NCBI GenBank assembly: GCA_963674495.2
Contig: CAXXLG010000002.1
Span: 1,178,001 to 1,242,000 of the forward strand
Length of the DNA stretch: 64,000 nucleotides
Source: RGIG3178 sp963674495
GTDB taxonomy: Bacteria > Bacillota > Clostridia > Christensenellales > QAND01
Direction: 5' to 3'
Below, in pieces: positions 1 to 9,170 of this stretch. The notes beneath the pieces were generated by a model. The model had not been told where the DNA came from, did no database searches, and worked only from the letters and a program-made list of their open reading frames with translations. Positions within the stretch are counted from its first letter, which is position 1, and every line of letters begins with the position of its first letter. The position numbers and the translations under genes are program-made.

Positions 1-744
1 ATCAAATCTTTTATCATCATCTGATACGATTGTTCCCTTGGGATGTTTAATAGGAAAATGTTCACAATAAAAGATTTTTCCTCGCAATATATCTTGAAAT
101 TTAATTTGAGATTGACCAGTATGCCCTTTATATAAGGAACCCGCTATCATGTCTGATAATTGGGTTATATTACTGCTAGTACTATCAATAAAATCAAAAT
201 CATATTCGTCAAAAAAATTATACTGGGGACGGTTCTTTGAAACATATTCCTTAAAGCCAGTTTGAAATTCCGATGTGCCAATCTGATCAGCTATTATATT
301 TAACTTGTGATATACAGTGTATAAATTATTATATAGACGGTTATGTAAATATTTAATAAAAGATATTTTATAATCCTTCAAAGGTGAATCGTCGTAGAAT
401 AATTTCTTATCAGCAAGAAGATAGATTATTTTAAAATTAAGTTGTAGTAAATCTGTGATAACAGCCAATCTCCGTCTGTCGTTGTCGCCAATACTACTTG
501 ATTTCATTTCGCCGTTGCCGAACTTTTTATTTCTAATATGTTCGATTGATATTTCAAGATTATGAATATCACTGTTATTTACAATTATCGCACAAATTAA
601 GAAATATCGAGAAGTGCCTTCTTTAACAAAATCAAAGCCAAAGTTCCCGCACTCATCGATGAATGCAGTACGTCCAGGTTCGGATGATATTATTTGAGCT
701 TGCTCGATATCGTCAAATGATAACTGATGAATTGTTTCTTCCAT
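1..744 (-). CDS. DUF3800-family protein, partial (runs off left edge)
   Basis: The reading frame starts at ATG 744-742 and stays open through base 1, so 248 codons are visible and the C-terminus is missing. The N-terminal half carries an acidic FIDECGNFGFDF motif (about residues 30-41), the signature by which I assign it to DUF3800, a family with a predicted RNase H-like fold often found in defence or mobile regions. It is AT-rich compared with the pur operon nearby, which suggests transfer. The upstream ribosome site is weak (TTAAAG). A 14-base string, GGGGACGGTTCTTT (225-238), lies inside the gene and recurs at 885-898. The biological role is unknown. Confidence 0.6.
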   Translation of the reverse strand, partial: MEETIHQLSFDDIEQAQIISSEPGRTAFIDECGNFGFDFVKEGTSRYFLICAIIVNNSDIHNLEISIEHIRNKKFGNGEMKSSSIGDNDRRRLAVITDLLQLNFKIIYLLADKKLFYDDSPLKDYKISFIKYLHNRLYNNLYTVYHKLNIIADQIGTSEFQTGFKEYVSKNRPQYNFFDEYDFDFIDSTSSNITQLSDMIAGSLYKGHTGQSQIKFQDILRGKIFYCEHFPIKHPKGTIVSDDDKRFD

Positions 745-884
745 CTTTAAGCCTCTGTAACAGCAGTGGGGTTGTGTCATAAATATCATTGTTTTACATA
801 TGTACGACGAAGATAAATATAGTTACATCCTAATAAATAATAACACATTAAGGGAGTATCATTCAATAATAATTCAAGAAACAC

Positions 885-898
885 GGGGACGGTTCTTT
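885..898. repeat. Short repeat GGGGACGGTTCTTT (second copy at 225-238)
   Basis: This 14-base string occurs here between genes and also inside the DUF3800 gene. Similar short GGGGACGGTTCTTT strings recur between genes in some Firmicutes genomes; that is recollection, not something checked here. The rest of 745-1016 holds no convincing gene. Confidence 0.3.
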
Positions 899-1016
899 TG
901 TTTCAATTTCTGTACGATAATAGGCTCTCCTCACAGAGGGCCTTAGTTTAAACTGGCGTTTATCTATCTTCCCTCTGAAAGACATGGTTTTGCCATTAGC
1001 CCCACGCAGTGGGGAT

Positions 1017-1265
1017 TCAAGAGGGGCAGGGGGTCGTAGACGAGCGTAGAGTAAGCGAGAGGAATCTTCCTCTGAAAGACATGGGCTCAGACTTCGCTGC
1101 CGCTCATCTTCACCACATGCTTTCAGAACCTCCCGCTCCCTTTTTCGCCCACTGGGCGCGGTCGCGTCCGGTTCCCCGGCCCCTTGGCAAATATAGAATA
1201 TTTTTAACCTGCCACCCAAAACGGAAAGGGCTTCGCCCCTAAAACCTCATTCAAGGGACAAAGCC
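1017..1265 (+). repeat. Long direct repeat, copy A
   Basis: Bases 1071-1265 match 2161-2357 along their whole length with scattered substitutions and small indels. The shared part includes CTCTGAAAGACATGGGCTCA, GGCGCGGTCGCGTCC and a terminal hairpin GGGCTTCGCCC. The match resumes upstream at 1017-1036 with 2051-2070 (AAGAGGGGCAGGGG). The CTCTGAAAGACATGG block also occurs alone near 972-986. The two copies flank one gene (1351-1926) in direct orientation. The open frames inside the repeat are not believable genes. Confidence 0.7.
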
Positions 1266-1350
1266 ACTTCTTGTTTCACAATGGACTGAAATCCACATCG
1301 CGATGCCGCGTCTAACACATACGTTTTATCTTTTTTAATCAAGATTGTAC

Positions 1351-1926
1351 TTATTTAAACCGTTGATTTGCCAGTTCAAATAGTTCCGATTCGCTCAGGG
1401 CAAGGATGTGAAGGGAATCTGGGGGCAATTCCGATATAAGCTTTTCCGTTTTGCTTCTCAGAGAATGCTTGATAAAAGACCACAAGCCCAGAATCGCACC
1501 AGAACCGCCTACTAGACAAATAGCCCCGAGGTATTCCTTGTTTATCAGAAATGCGATTAAAAAAACTATCGCCAATATCGTCATGAATCCCAATATGGTT
1601 TCAATTGCCGTGTAACGTAATTTTGACCAAGGTTCCTTATTTTTGCACTTGGAGCATTCAGAATTGAATTCAGCGGAGCGGTATTTATGCTCTTTTGCTT
1701 CTTCAAAGATCGTTGTCAGCCGTTGCCCCATTGCTTCTCTGGCATTCTCCAAAGATGCCTCTTTCATGCTTTGTGTGGTGCTTTTAAAATGTAAAGTTCC
1801 ATGCCTTGAAACATCTCTACTTTCAGTTATCATATGCTTGGCATAATTAATATTGCCGCATTGTGAACACCGATAAGCGAGATACAATGGAACAGTAACA
1901 GTTCCGGTAGCTGTCGTACGCCCCAT
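1351..1926 (-). CDS. Zinc-ribbon membrane protein of unknown function
   Basis: A 191-residue protein. An N-terminal CSQCGN pair (about residues 20-25) and a later CSKCKN pair (about 91-96) could form a treble-clef or zinc-ribbon site. The first pair follows a short beta-like stretch. Two hydrophobic segments near residues 107-127 and 131-150 should anchor it in the membrane, leaving a short acidic C-terminal tail. The ATG at 1926 has a good GGAGG site seven bases upstream. I do not recognise a family. It stands alone between the two copies of the long direct repeat and on the opposite strand to them, so it may travel as cargo between them. Confidence 0.6.
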   Translation of the reverse strand: MGRTTATGTVTVPLYLAYRCSQCGNINYAKHMITESRDVSRHGTLHFKSTTQSMKEASLENAREAMGQRLTTIFEEAKEHKYRSAEFNSECSKCKNKEPWSKLRYTAIETILGFMTILAIVFLIAFLINKEYLGAICLVGGSGAILGLWSFIKHSLRSKTEKLISELPPDSLHILALSESELFELANQRFK

Positions 1927-2050
1927 AAAAACACCTCCAACAACTTAACATTCTCTGATTCCCATGAATTTCAATGCAATCAACATACACACGGTAGCAG
2001 CAACAAACAACTGAATACTATATATAAAATATAAAAACGACCGATAAATG

Positions 2051-2357
2051 TCAAGAGGGGCAGGGGATCGCTAAGGGGCCTGGGGAGAAAATCGAAAGTC
2101 TCCCCGGCCCCTTGGCAAAATATCACGTTAACTATGTTGTCGGTAAGACTATGGAACCTCTCTGAAAGACATGGGCTCAGACTTCGCTATCGCTCATCTT
2201 CACCACAACTTTCAGAACATCCCGCTTACTTTTCGCCCACTGGGCGCGGTCGCGTCCGGTTCCCCGGCCCCTTGGCAAAGATTTAACTTTCTTAACCCGC
2301 CCACCACCCCAAGTAAAAAGGGGCTTCGCCCCTTGAACCCCATTCAAGAAACAAACC
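2051..2357 (+). repeat. Long direct repeat, copy B
   Basis: This is the counterpart of copy A. The conserved core is 2161-2357, with an outer piece at 2051-2070. Between them lies an extra partial duplicate: CCCCGGCCCCTTGGCAAA occurs both near 2104-2121 and again at about 2261-2278. The end hairpin AAGGGGCTTCGCCCCTT (about 2318-2334) sits about 100 bases downstream of guaA on the opposite strand and could also act as the terminator of the leftward pur operon. Confidence 0.65.
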
Positions 2358-2432
2358 CCTCTATTATCATTAGTCGTACAAAAGTGTTGCGGAGACTGTA
2401 TGCCCTCTATTAATTAGGAGGCGCTTCGGAAA

Positions 2433-3962
2433 TTATTCCCACTCAACCGTCCCGGGCGGCTTACTCGTAATATCATACACAACGCGGTTGACGCCACCCA
2501 CTTCGCCGATGATGCGGTTCATGATGCGCTTGAGCAGCGGATAGGGAAGCTCCGCCGCTTCCACCGTCATCGCGTCGGTTGAGGTGATGGCACGAATGGC
2601 CAGCACATGGTCGTAGGTGCGCATATCCCCCATCACACCCACGGTCTTAAGCGGCGTAAATACGGTAAAGTACTGCCAGATATCCTTTTCCAGTCCCGCC
2701 AATTTTACCTCTTCGCGCAATATCGCGTCGCTCTCGCGCACGATATGCAGCTTTTCCTGTGTGATATCGCCCAAGATGCGGATGGCAAGACCGGGGCCGG
2801 GGAAGGGTTGGCGCCAAACAATGGGATAGGGGATGCCCAGTGCCAGACCCAATTCGCGCACCTCATCCTTAAACAAAAGGCGCAGCGGTTCAATCAGTCC
2901 CTTAAAACCGATGTCCTTGGGCAGGCCGCCGACGTTGTGGTGGCTTTTGATGACCGCCGCATGGCCCATGCCGCTTTCGATCACATCGGGATAGATGGTG
3001 CCCTGTACAAGATAATCGCAAGTGCCGATTCTTTCCGCCTCTTCGCGGAATATCTCGATAAATTCATGGCCGATGATCTTGCGCTTTTGTTCGGGATCGG
3101 TCACGCCCGCAAGCTTTTGTAAAAAGCGCTCTTCGGCGTTGACGCGCACAACGTTAAGGCCGAGGTTATTTGCAAAGGTTTCCATCACCTGATTGCCCTC
3201 GTCCTTGCGCAGCAGGCCATGGTCGACAAAAACGCAGACGAGTTGTTTGCCCACCGCTTTGTGTACCAACGTAGCGGCAACAGAACTGTCCACGCCGCCG
3301 CTTAGGCCGCACAGCACGCGTCCGCTTCCCACCTTGCTCTTTATATCCGCAATCATCTCTCCGATGACGTTTTCCGCTTTCCAATCGCATGCGCATCCGC
3401 AGATGCTTTTTAGAAAATTTTGCAATATCAGGCTTCCGTTTTGGGTATGCGCCACTTCGGGGTGAAATTGAACGCCGTAGTATTTGCGCACATCGTCCGC
3501 CACCGCGCCGCAGCGGCAATTGTCCGTATGTGCGATACAGGCAAACCCCTCGGGCAGATCCACCACGTCATCGTTGTGATTCATCCAAACCAGCGTATCC
3601 GCATCAAGGCCGGTAAAAAGCGTATGGTCGACATCAACACTGGCGTCGGTCGCGCCGTATTCGCGCGCATCCATCGGGCCTACCTTGCCGCCAAGCTGGT
3701 ACACCAGGTATTGCTGACCGTAACAGATGCCCAAAATCGGCACATCCAGCGAAAATATACGATTGTCGCATTGAAGCGCGTTGGCATCGTAGACGCTTTG
3801 AGGGCCGCCGGTCAAGATCAATCCACACAGTGATTCGTCCGCATATTGTTCCAGAGGCGTATCGCACGAAAAGATCTCGCAATAGACCCCCGCTTCGCGT
3901 ACGCGGCGCACGATGAGCTGGTTGTATTGTCCGCCGAAATCCAGCACGATGACCTTCTGCAT
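2433..3962 (-). CDS. guaA: GMP synthase (glutamine-hydrolysing)
   Basis: Converts XMP to GMP with ATP and glutamine, the last step of guanine nucleotide synthesis. The 509-residue protein has an N-terminal class I amidotransferase domain with the nucleophile in GICYGQQ (about residue 80) and FHPE further on. A PP-loop ATP pyrophosphatase domain follows (GLSGGVDSS, near residue 220), then the dimerisation domain ending in the conserved GTVEWE. I start at MQKVIVLDFGGQ (3962) because AGGAGG lies just upstream and the longer frame overlaps pyrG. It begins two bases after the pyrG stop and is the last gene of the leftward operon. Confidence 0.97.
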   Translation of the reverse strand: MQKVIVLDFGGQYNQLIVRRVREAGVYCEIFSCDTPLEQYADESLCGLILTGGPQSVYDANALQCDNRIFSLDVPILGICYGQQYLVYQLGGKVGPMDAREYGATDASVDVDHTLFTGLDADTLVWMNHNDDVVDLPEGFACIAHTDNCRCGAVADDVRKYYGVQFHPEVAHTQNGSLILQNFLKSICGCACDWKAENVIGEMIADIKSKVGSGRVLCGLSGGVDSSVAATLVHKAVGKQLVCVFVDHGLLRKDEGNQVMETFANNLGLNVVRVNAEERFLQKLAGVTDPEQKRKIIGHEFIEIFREEAERIGTCDYLVQGTIYPDVIESGMGHAAVIKSHHNVGGLPKDIGFKGLIEPLRLLFKDEVRELGLALGIPYPIVWRQPFPGPGLAIRILGDITQEKLHIVRESDAILREEVKLAGLEKDIWQYFTVFTPLKTVGVMGDMRTYDHVLAIRAITSTDAMTVEAAELPYPLLKRIMNRIIGEVGGVNRVVYDITSKPPGTVEWE

Positions 3963-3964
3963 GC

Positions 3965-5575
3965 CTATGCTTCCTCCTCTTCCTTTTGCGCCAAAGCCGC
4001 GCCCACAAAATCGCGGAACAGCGGATGTGGCCGCATGGGACGGGACAGGAACTCGGGATGGAACTGTACGCCGACAAACCACGGATGGTTTTCCAGCTCA
4101 ATAATCTCAACAAGGTTTGACTCGGGATTAAAACCGCCCTTGCGCATGGCCCCTGAAAAGAACCTGTCCGCATACGCGCCGTTGAACTCATAGCGGTGGC
4201 GGTGGCGTTCCTGGATTAAATCCTGTCCGTAGGCCTTTTGGGCAAAGGTGTCCGGTTCCAGCTTGCAATCGTATAGGCCAAGGCGTTGGGTGCCGCCCAA
4301 CATGGTAACACCGACTTGCGTTTCCATCAGATCGATAACGGGATGGGGCGTGTGTGGATTCATTTCCGTAGAGTTGGCATCCTCAAGCCCCTCCACGTGA
4401 CGGGCGTACTCAATCACAGCCATCTGCAAGCCCAGGCACAAACCAAAGAACGGCTTTTTGTGCGTGCGCGCATGCTCGATGCTCAATATCATCCCTTCGG
4501 TGCCGCGTTGGCCGAAACCGCCGGGTACCAGGATGCCGTCACAGTCGCAAAGCGCTTCATCCACGTTGTCACGTGTCAACTCGTCCGCTTCCACCCAATG
4601 GATGTTTACGCGGGCGTCATGGTGTGCGCCGGCATGGCACAGCGATTCGATCACGGACAGATACGCGTCGTGCAGTTTGATGTATTTGCCCACAAGGCCG
4701 ATGGTCACCGACCGTTTGGGAGAAAGGATACGTTGTACCATATCGCGCCACGGCGATAAATCGTGCGGACAATCGGGGAGATCTAAAATCTTGAGGACCT
4801 GTGCGCACAACCCTTCCTCTTCTAACCGCAGCGGTACCTGATAGATGGTATCCACATCGCAGTTCTCGATCACGCCGCCATGTGTGATGTTGCACAGATA
4901 GGATATCTTGTTGCGTATTTCGCTGTTGATGGGCCGTTGGCAGCGGCATACGAGGATGTCGGGCACAATGCCCATGGAGCATAGCTCGCGTACGCTGTGC
5001 TGTGTCGGTTTGGTTTTGGATTCGCCTACAGCAGCAATATAGGGGATGTAGGTCAGATGGACGGCAGCCGTATTGTGCAGCCCCGCCTCCATGCGGAATT
5101 GGCTGATGGCTTCGATAAAAGGCAGGCCTTCGATGTCGCCCACCGTGCCGCCCACTTCAACGAGAACGATGTCCGCTCCGTCGTTTTGTCCCACCTTGCG
5201 TATATATTCCTTGATGGCGCCGGTGACATGCGGCACGACCTGAACGGTGCCGCCATTAAAATCGCCGCGCCGTTCCCGGTCGATCAGATCGGAATACACC
5301 CTGCCGGCGCTGACGGAGTTTTCGCTGGATAGATTCTGATCGATGAAACGCTCATAATGCCCCAGATCCAGGTCCGTTTCGCCGCCGTTGTAGGTGACAA
5401 ATACTTCACCATGTTGATAGGGGTTCATGGTGCCGGGGTCCACATTGAGATAGGGATCGAACTTCATCATGGTAACCTTGTAACCACGGTACTTGAGCAG
5501 CATGCCCAACGATGCCGCTGTGACGCCCTTGCCCAATGAAGACATAACCCCGCCTGTTATAAATACGACTTTCAT
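3965..5575 (-). CDS. pyrG: CTP synthase
   Basis: Aminates UTP to CTP using glutamine and ATP. The 536-residue protein opens with the synthase P-loop (GGVMSSLGKGVTAASLG). NPYQHGEV and the GGTVGDIEG motif follow. The C-terminal amidotransferase domain has its nucleophile in GLCLGLQ (near residue 380) and a final FHPE. Length and domain order are normal for the family. The ATG at 5575 has a GGAGGA site upstream. It sits between purB (14 bases) and guaA (2 bases), so it should be cotranscribed with the purine genes. It is a pyrimidine gene, but like guaA it is a glutamine amidotransferase. Confidence 0.97.
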   Translation of the reverse strand: MKVVFITGGVMSSLGKGVTAASLGMLLKYRGYKVTMMKFDPYLNVDPGTMNPYQHGEVFVTYNGGETDLDLGHYERFIDQNLSSENSVSAGRVYSDLIDRERRGDFNGGTVQVVPHVTGAIKEYIRKVGQNDGADIVLVEVGGTVGDIEGLPFIEAISQFRMEAGLHNTAAVHLTYIPYIAAVGESKTKPTQHSVRELCSMGIVPDILVCRCQRPINSEIRNKISYLCNITHGGVIENCDVDTIYQVPLRLEEEGLCAQVLKILDLPDCPHDLSPWRDMVQRILSPKRSVTIGLVGKYIKLHDAYLSVIESLCHAGAHHDARVNIHWVEADELTRDNVDEALCDCDGILVPGGFGQRGTEGMILSIEHARTHKKPFFGLCLGLQMAVIEYARHVEGLEDANSTEMNPHTPHPVIDLMETQVGVTMLGGTQRLGLYDCKLEPDTFAQKAYGQDLIQERHRHRYEFNGAYADRFFSGAMRKGGFNPESNLVEIIELENHPWFVGVQFHPEFLSRPMRPHPLFRDFVGAALAQKEEEEA

Positions 5576-5589
5576 ACTCTCCTCCTAAA

Positions 5590-7023
5590 TTAAACGCGAA
5601 GCGCTCCGATATGCTGCATTGAATCATCAGAAATCGCCGGTATGATGTAGCCCTCGACGAATTCCTTCACCTGCTCTTCGCAGCGTCCGATGTACAATTT
5701 GGCGTCCAATAGACGTTTTAGCTGGTCTATGGACAACCCGAAGGCGGAATCGGATGCGATGCGCGCCAACAGATCGTTGTCAAGACCGTCCGCTTTCATG
5801 CGCTGTGCCGCAGCTTGGGAGTGTACACGAAGCTTTTCGTGCAACAACTGCCGGTCGCCGCCACGGATGACCGCTTCCATCAGAATGTTTTCCGTTGCCA
5901 TAAACGGAAGATTTTCTTCGATGTTGCGCGCGATCATATTGGGGTACACGACAAGCCCGTCCGTTACGTTTGCGCAAATTTCCAAAATTCCATCGATGCA
6001 TAAAAACGCCTCCGGCATGCTGATGCGCCGGTTTGCCGAATCGTCCAGCGTGCGCTCCATCCACTGTGTAGCGGCTGTCATAGCGGGGTTTTGTGCCAGC
6101 GCCATGACATGACGGGACAGGGAACAGATGCGCTCACTTCTCATGGGATTGCGCTTATATGCCATGGCGGACGAGCCGACTTGGCCTTTTTCAAACGGCT
6201 CTTCCACCTCGCGCATGTGCTGCAGAAGGCGAAGGTCGGTTGCAAATTTGTGCGCGCTCTGCGCAATGCCGGATAAAACATTGATGACGCGGCTGTCCAG
6301 CTTTCTCGGATACGTCTGTCCCGATACGGGGTAGGCTTCTTTGAAGCCCATCTTCGCTACGATGCGCCGCTCAAGCTCCACTACTTTGTTCTCATCGTTG
6401 TTAAAAAGCTCCATGAAAGAAGCCTGTGTGCCGGTGGTGCCCTTGTTGCCCAGAAGCTTCATGGATCCATGCACGAAGCGCAGATCCTCAAGATCCATCA
6501 ACAAGTCCTGCATCCAAAGGCAGGCCCGTTTGCCCACAGTGACAAGCTGCGCGGGCTGCAGATGCGTATAGCCCAATTGGGGCAACGCGCTGTATTGAAG
6601 GGCGAAGTCAGACAGGCGTTTCAATACCGCCTGCAGCTTTTGCCCGACGAGTTCCAGAGCCGAACGATAGATGATAGCGTCCGCGTTGTCCGTTACATAA
6701 CAGCTGGTCGCTCCCAGATGTATGATGCCGCGCGCAGAAGGACACTGCTCACCAAAGGCGTAGACATGCGCCATCACGTCATGACGTATCTCGCGTTCTT
6801 TCTTTTGTGCCACGTCGTAATTGACGGGCGTGATGTGTGCCCGCAATTCATCGACCTGCTCCTGTGTTATGGGCAGGCCCATTTCCATCTGTGCTTCCGC
6901 AAGGGCAAGCCAAAGCTTCCGCCATGTTGAAATGCGCATGTCCATGGAAAACAGATGGCTCATATCCTTGGAAGCATAGCGTGTGATTAACGGATTTTGG
7001 TATTGGGCATGGTCATCCATCAT
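5590..7023 (-). CDS. purB: Adenylosuccinate lyase
   Basis: Carries out two fumarate-releasing steps of purine synthesis: SAICAR to AICAR and adenylosuccinate to AMP. The 477-residue protein carries the fumarase/aspartase superfamily signature as SSAMAYKRNPMRSE (around residues 287-300), and the histidine-bearing GATSCYVT and TQASF stretches that build the shared active site. The start at 7023 has AGGAGG eight bases upstream; a second ATG follows directly. It belongs to the leftward operon, nine bases after purF. Confidence 0.96.
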   Translation of the reverse strand: MMDDHAQYQNPLITRYASKDMSHLFSMDMRISTWRKLWLALAEAQMEMGLPITQEQVDELRAHITPVNYDVAQKKEREIRHDVMAHVYAFGEQCPSARGIIHLGATSCYVTDNADAIIYRSALELVGQKLQAVLKRLSDFALQYSALPQLGYTHLQPAQLVTVGKRACLWMQDLLMDLEDLRFVHGSMKLLGNKGTTGTQASFMELFNNDENKVVELERRIVAKMGFKEAYPVSGQTYPRKLDSRVINVLSGIAQSAHKFATDLRLLQHMREVEEPFEKGQVGSSAMAYKRNPMRSERICSLSRHVMALAQNPAMTAATQWMERTLDDSANRRISMPEAFLCIDGILEICANVTDGLVVYPNMIARNIEENLPFMATENILMEAVIRGGDRQLLHEKLRVHSQAAAQRMKADGLDNDLLARIASDSAFGLSIDQLKRLLDAKLYIGRCEEQVKEFVEGYIIPAISDDSMQHIGALRV

Positions 7024-7032
7024 AGACCTCCT

Positions 7033-8442
7033 TCACTCGTTGGCGGTGATGCAGCCAATACGTCTACATTTATGAAGCGGCATGGGATAGTTTCCATCAA
7101 AGCATGCGGAACAATATCCCTTGTCCCGACCACTCACCACCTGTTTCAACAGATCCAAAGAGAGATAGACAAGAGAATCCAGTCCCAGGCTTTGACGTAC
7201 TTGCTCCACGTTCTTGCCAGCGCCGATCAAAAGCCGCTGCGTGGGTGTGTTGATGCCGAAATGACATGGGTATCGTACCGGCGGAGAGGAGATGCGCATA
7301 TGTATCTCCTTGGCACCCGCTTCCCTCAACATTTTGGTCAATATAATACTGTTGGTACCGCGAACGATGGAATCGTCCACCAGCAATATCCGCTTGCCCT
7401 CTACTTTCTTTTTTAAAATGCTGAGTTTGAGTCTGACCGCGAATTCGCGCGAGTGCTGGCCGGGTTGGATGAACGTGCGCCCGATGTAGCGGTTTTTCAC
7501 AAAAACATCGCCATAGGGTATGCCACTCTCCATCGCATAACCCTGCGCCGCCGCTATGGCGGAATCCGGTACGCCCGCGACGATGTCGGTTTCCACCGGC
7601 GCAAGTTTTGCCAACATGCGGCCTGCATCAAAACGCGTCTGATACACGGACACACCGTCCATATTTGAATCTGGTCGAGCAAAATAGACGTATTCAAACA
7701 AACAGGTGCCGCTGTCCTTTTGACTCATACATTGCATGGAGTGCATGCCGCTTTCGTCAAGCGTAATGATCTCCCCTGGTTTGACGTCACGTACGAATTT
7801 TGCCCCCAAAAGGTCGAACGCACAGGATTCGGAAGCGATCATATACGTATCGCCAAGCTTCCCGATGCAAAGCGGCCGGATACCCCATGGGTCACGCATG
7901 CCGTATACGGCGTGTCGCGTCATGATGACAAGCGCGTACGAGCCAAACACCAATGGCATCATGGCACACAGCTTGTCCTCCATGCGCGTGGATTGGTTGC
8001 GGGCAATCAAATGCGCCAGCACCTCCGTGTCCATATCGGTTTGCAATAGCACGCCCGTGTCCCGAAGCGAGCGGGACAAGGCCGAGCCGTTGACCAAATG
8101 GCCATTGTGCGCCAGCGCCAAAAATCCGTCTTCATAGCGTGTTAACAGCGGTTGTGTGTTTAAGATGCTTACGCGGCCGCTGGTGGCATAACGGACATGC
8201 CCGATCAAAAGCCGTTTTCCCGAGAGCTGCTTTAGGTTGGCCGGACAGAACACGTCAGCCACCAGACCGAGATTTTTCACCATTGCGGCCGTTGAGTTAC
8301 CGGTTGAAGCCACCATGCCTGCGCCATCCTGACCACGGTGCTGCAGCGCCTGCAGGGCTAGGTAGCCCATGTTCGCGCTGTCCAGCTCGCCGCGGTTGTA
8401 TACGGCGTATACGCCACATTCCTCGTGAAGCGCTTCGGTCAT
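7033..8442 (-). CDS. purF: Amidophosphoribosyltransferase (Fe-S, propeptide type)
   Basis: Makes phosphoribosylamine from PRPP and glutamine, the committed step of purine synthesis. I start at MTEALHEECGVYAVYN (8442), which has GGAGGG upstream and leaves a seven- to eight-residue propeptide before the catalytic Cys. The N-terminal Ntn amidotransferase domain is followed by a phosphoribosyltransferase domain with the PRPP loop ILLVDDSIVRGTN. Cysteines in SGTCLFEY, RYPCHFG and the C-terminal YCSACF match the four ligands of the oxygen-sensitive [4Fe-4S] cluster of the B. subtilis enzyme. The length of 469 residues is typical. One base separates it from purC. Confidence 0.95.
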   Translation of the reverse strand: MTEALHEECGVYAVYNRGELDSANMGYLALQALQHRGQDGAGMVASTGNSTAAMVKNLGLVADVFCPANLKQLSGKRLLIGHVRYATSGRVSILNTQPLLTRYEDGFLALAHNGHLVNGSALSRSLRDTGVLLQTDMDTEVLAHLIARNQSTRMEDKLCAMMPLVFGSYALVIMTRHAVYGMRDPWGIRPLCIGKLGDTYMIASESCAFDLLGAKFVRDVKPGEIITLDESGMHSMQCMSQKDSGTCLFEYVYFARPDSNMDGVSVYQTRFDAGRMLAKLAPVETDIVAGVPDSAIAAAQGYAMESGIPYGDVFVKNRYIGRTFIQPGQHSREFAVRLKLSILKKKVEGKRILLVDDSIVRGTNSIILTKMLREAGAKEIHMRISSPPVRYPCHFGINTPTQRLLIGAGKNVEQVRQSLGLDSLVYLSLDLLKQVVSGRDKGYCSACFDGNYPMPLHKCRRIGCITANE

Positions 8443-8443
8443 G

Positions 8444-9151
8444 CTATCCCTCCAAATCGAGGCGCCTGTATACCTCCTGATAAGCCTCCTCCGCACCGCC
8501 CAGATCGCGGCGGAAGCGGTCCTTATCCAGCTTGTCCCGTGTCTTTGAATCCCACAGGCGACATGTATCGGGTGATATCTCGTCCGCCAGTATGATGGTG
8601 CCGTCGGATAGTCGGCCAAATTCCAATTTGAAATCAACCAGCAAAAGGTCGGCTTTTAATAGATGCGCCTGCAATAGTTTATTGATAGCGAACGCCATGT
8701 CGGTGATGGTTGCCACATCCTGTTCGCTGGCAAGACCGATGGCGCGTATATGATAGTCGTTTACCATCGGATCACCCAGCTCGTCGCTCTTGTAACAGAA
8801 CTCCAAAACGGTGCTGCTAAGTTCTGTGCCCTCTTCAAGCCCCAACCTCTTGGCCAAAGATCCCGCAGCAATGTTGCGTACGATCACCTCAAGCGGCACG
8901 ATGGTGACGTGCTTGACAAGGGTGTCGCGCTCGTTTACCTCTCGGATTAAATGGGTGGGGATGCCGTTTTTTTCAAGCATTTGAAACAGTGCATTGCTCA
9001 TGCGGTTGTTTACAACACCTTTGCCGACGATGGTACCGCGTTTTTGCCCGTTGAGCGCCGTTGCGTCGTCCTTATAGTGGAACAATACCACGTTGGGATC
9101 GTCTGTTTCGAATACCTGTTTTGCCTTGCCTTCATACAGCATCTTTGCCAT
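8444..9151 (-). CDS. purC: SAICAR synthetase
   Basis: Joins CAIR and aspartate with ATP to give SAICAR. The 235-residue protein has the typical opening KMLYEGKAKQVFETDDP, the RGTIVGKGVVNN loop, the VPLEVIVRNIAAGSLAKR motif and the metal/ATP-binding DFKLEFGR and LADEISPDTCR stretches. The ATG at 9151 follows AAGGAG. It is the second gene of the operon, and the gene order (purA, purC, purF, purB) places an IMP-to-AMP gene ahead of de novo genes. No purD, purE, purK, purL, purM, purN or purH is seen in the window. Confidence 0.96.
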   Translation of the reverse strand: MAKMLYEGKAKQVFETDDPNVVLFHYKDDATALNGQKRGTIVGKGVVNNRMSNALFQMLEKNGIPTHLIREVNERDTLVKHVTIVPLEVIVRNIAAGSLAKRLGLEEGTELSSTVLEFCYKSDELGDPMVNDYHIRAIGLASEQDVATITDMAFAINKLLQAHLLKADLLLVDFKLEFGRLSDGTIILADEISPDTCRLWDSKTRDKLDKDRFRRDLGGAEEAYQEVYRRLDLEG

Positions 9152-9170
9152 GCGAACATCTCCTTTTCAT

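Noticed and set aside
863..1242. Open frames inside the long direct repeat (both strands)
   Set aside because: They follow the repeat, have no ribosome sites and read as low-complexity Pro/Arg-rich sequence.
2607..3122. Long plus-strand frames over guaA, pyrG, purB and purF
   Set aside because: They are antisense shadows of well-supported genes and have no homology-like features or ribosome sites.
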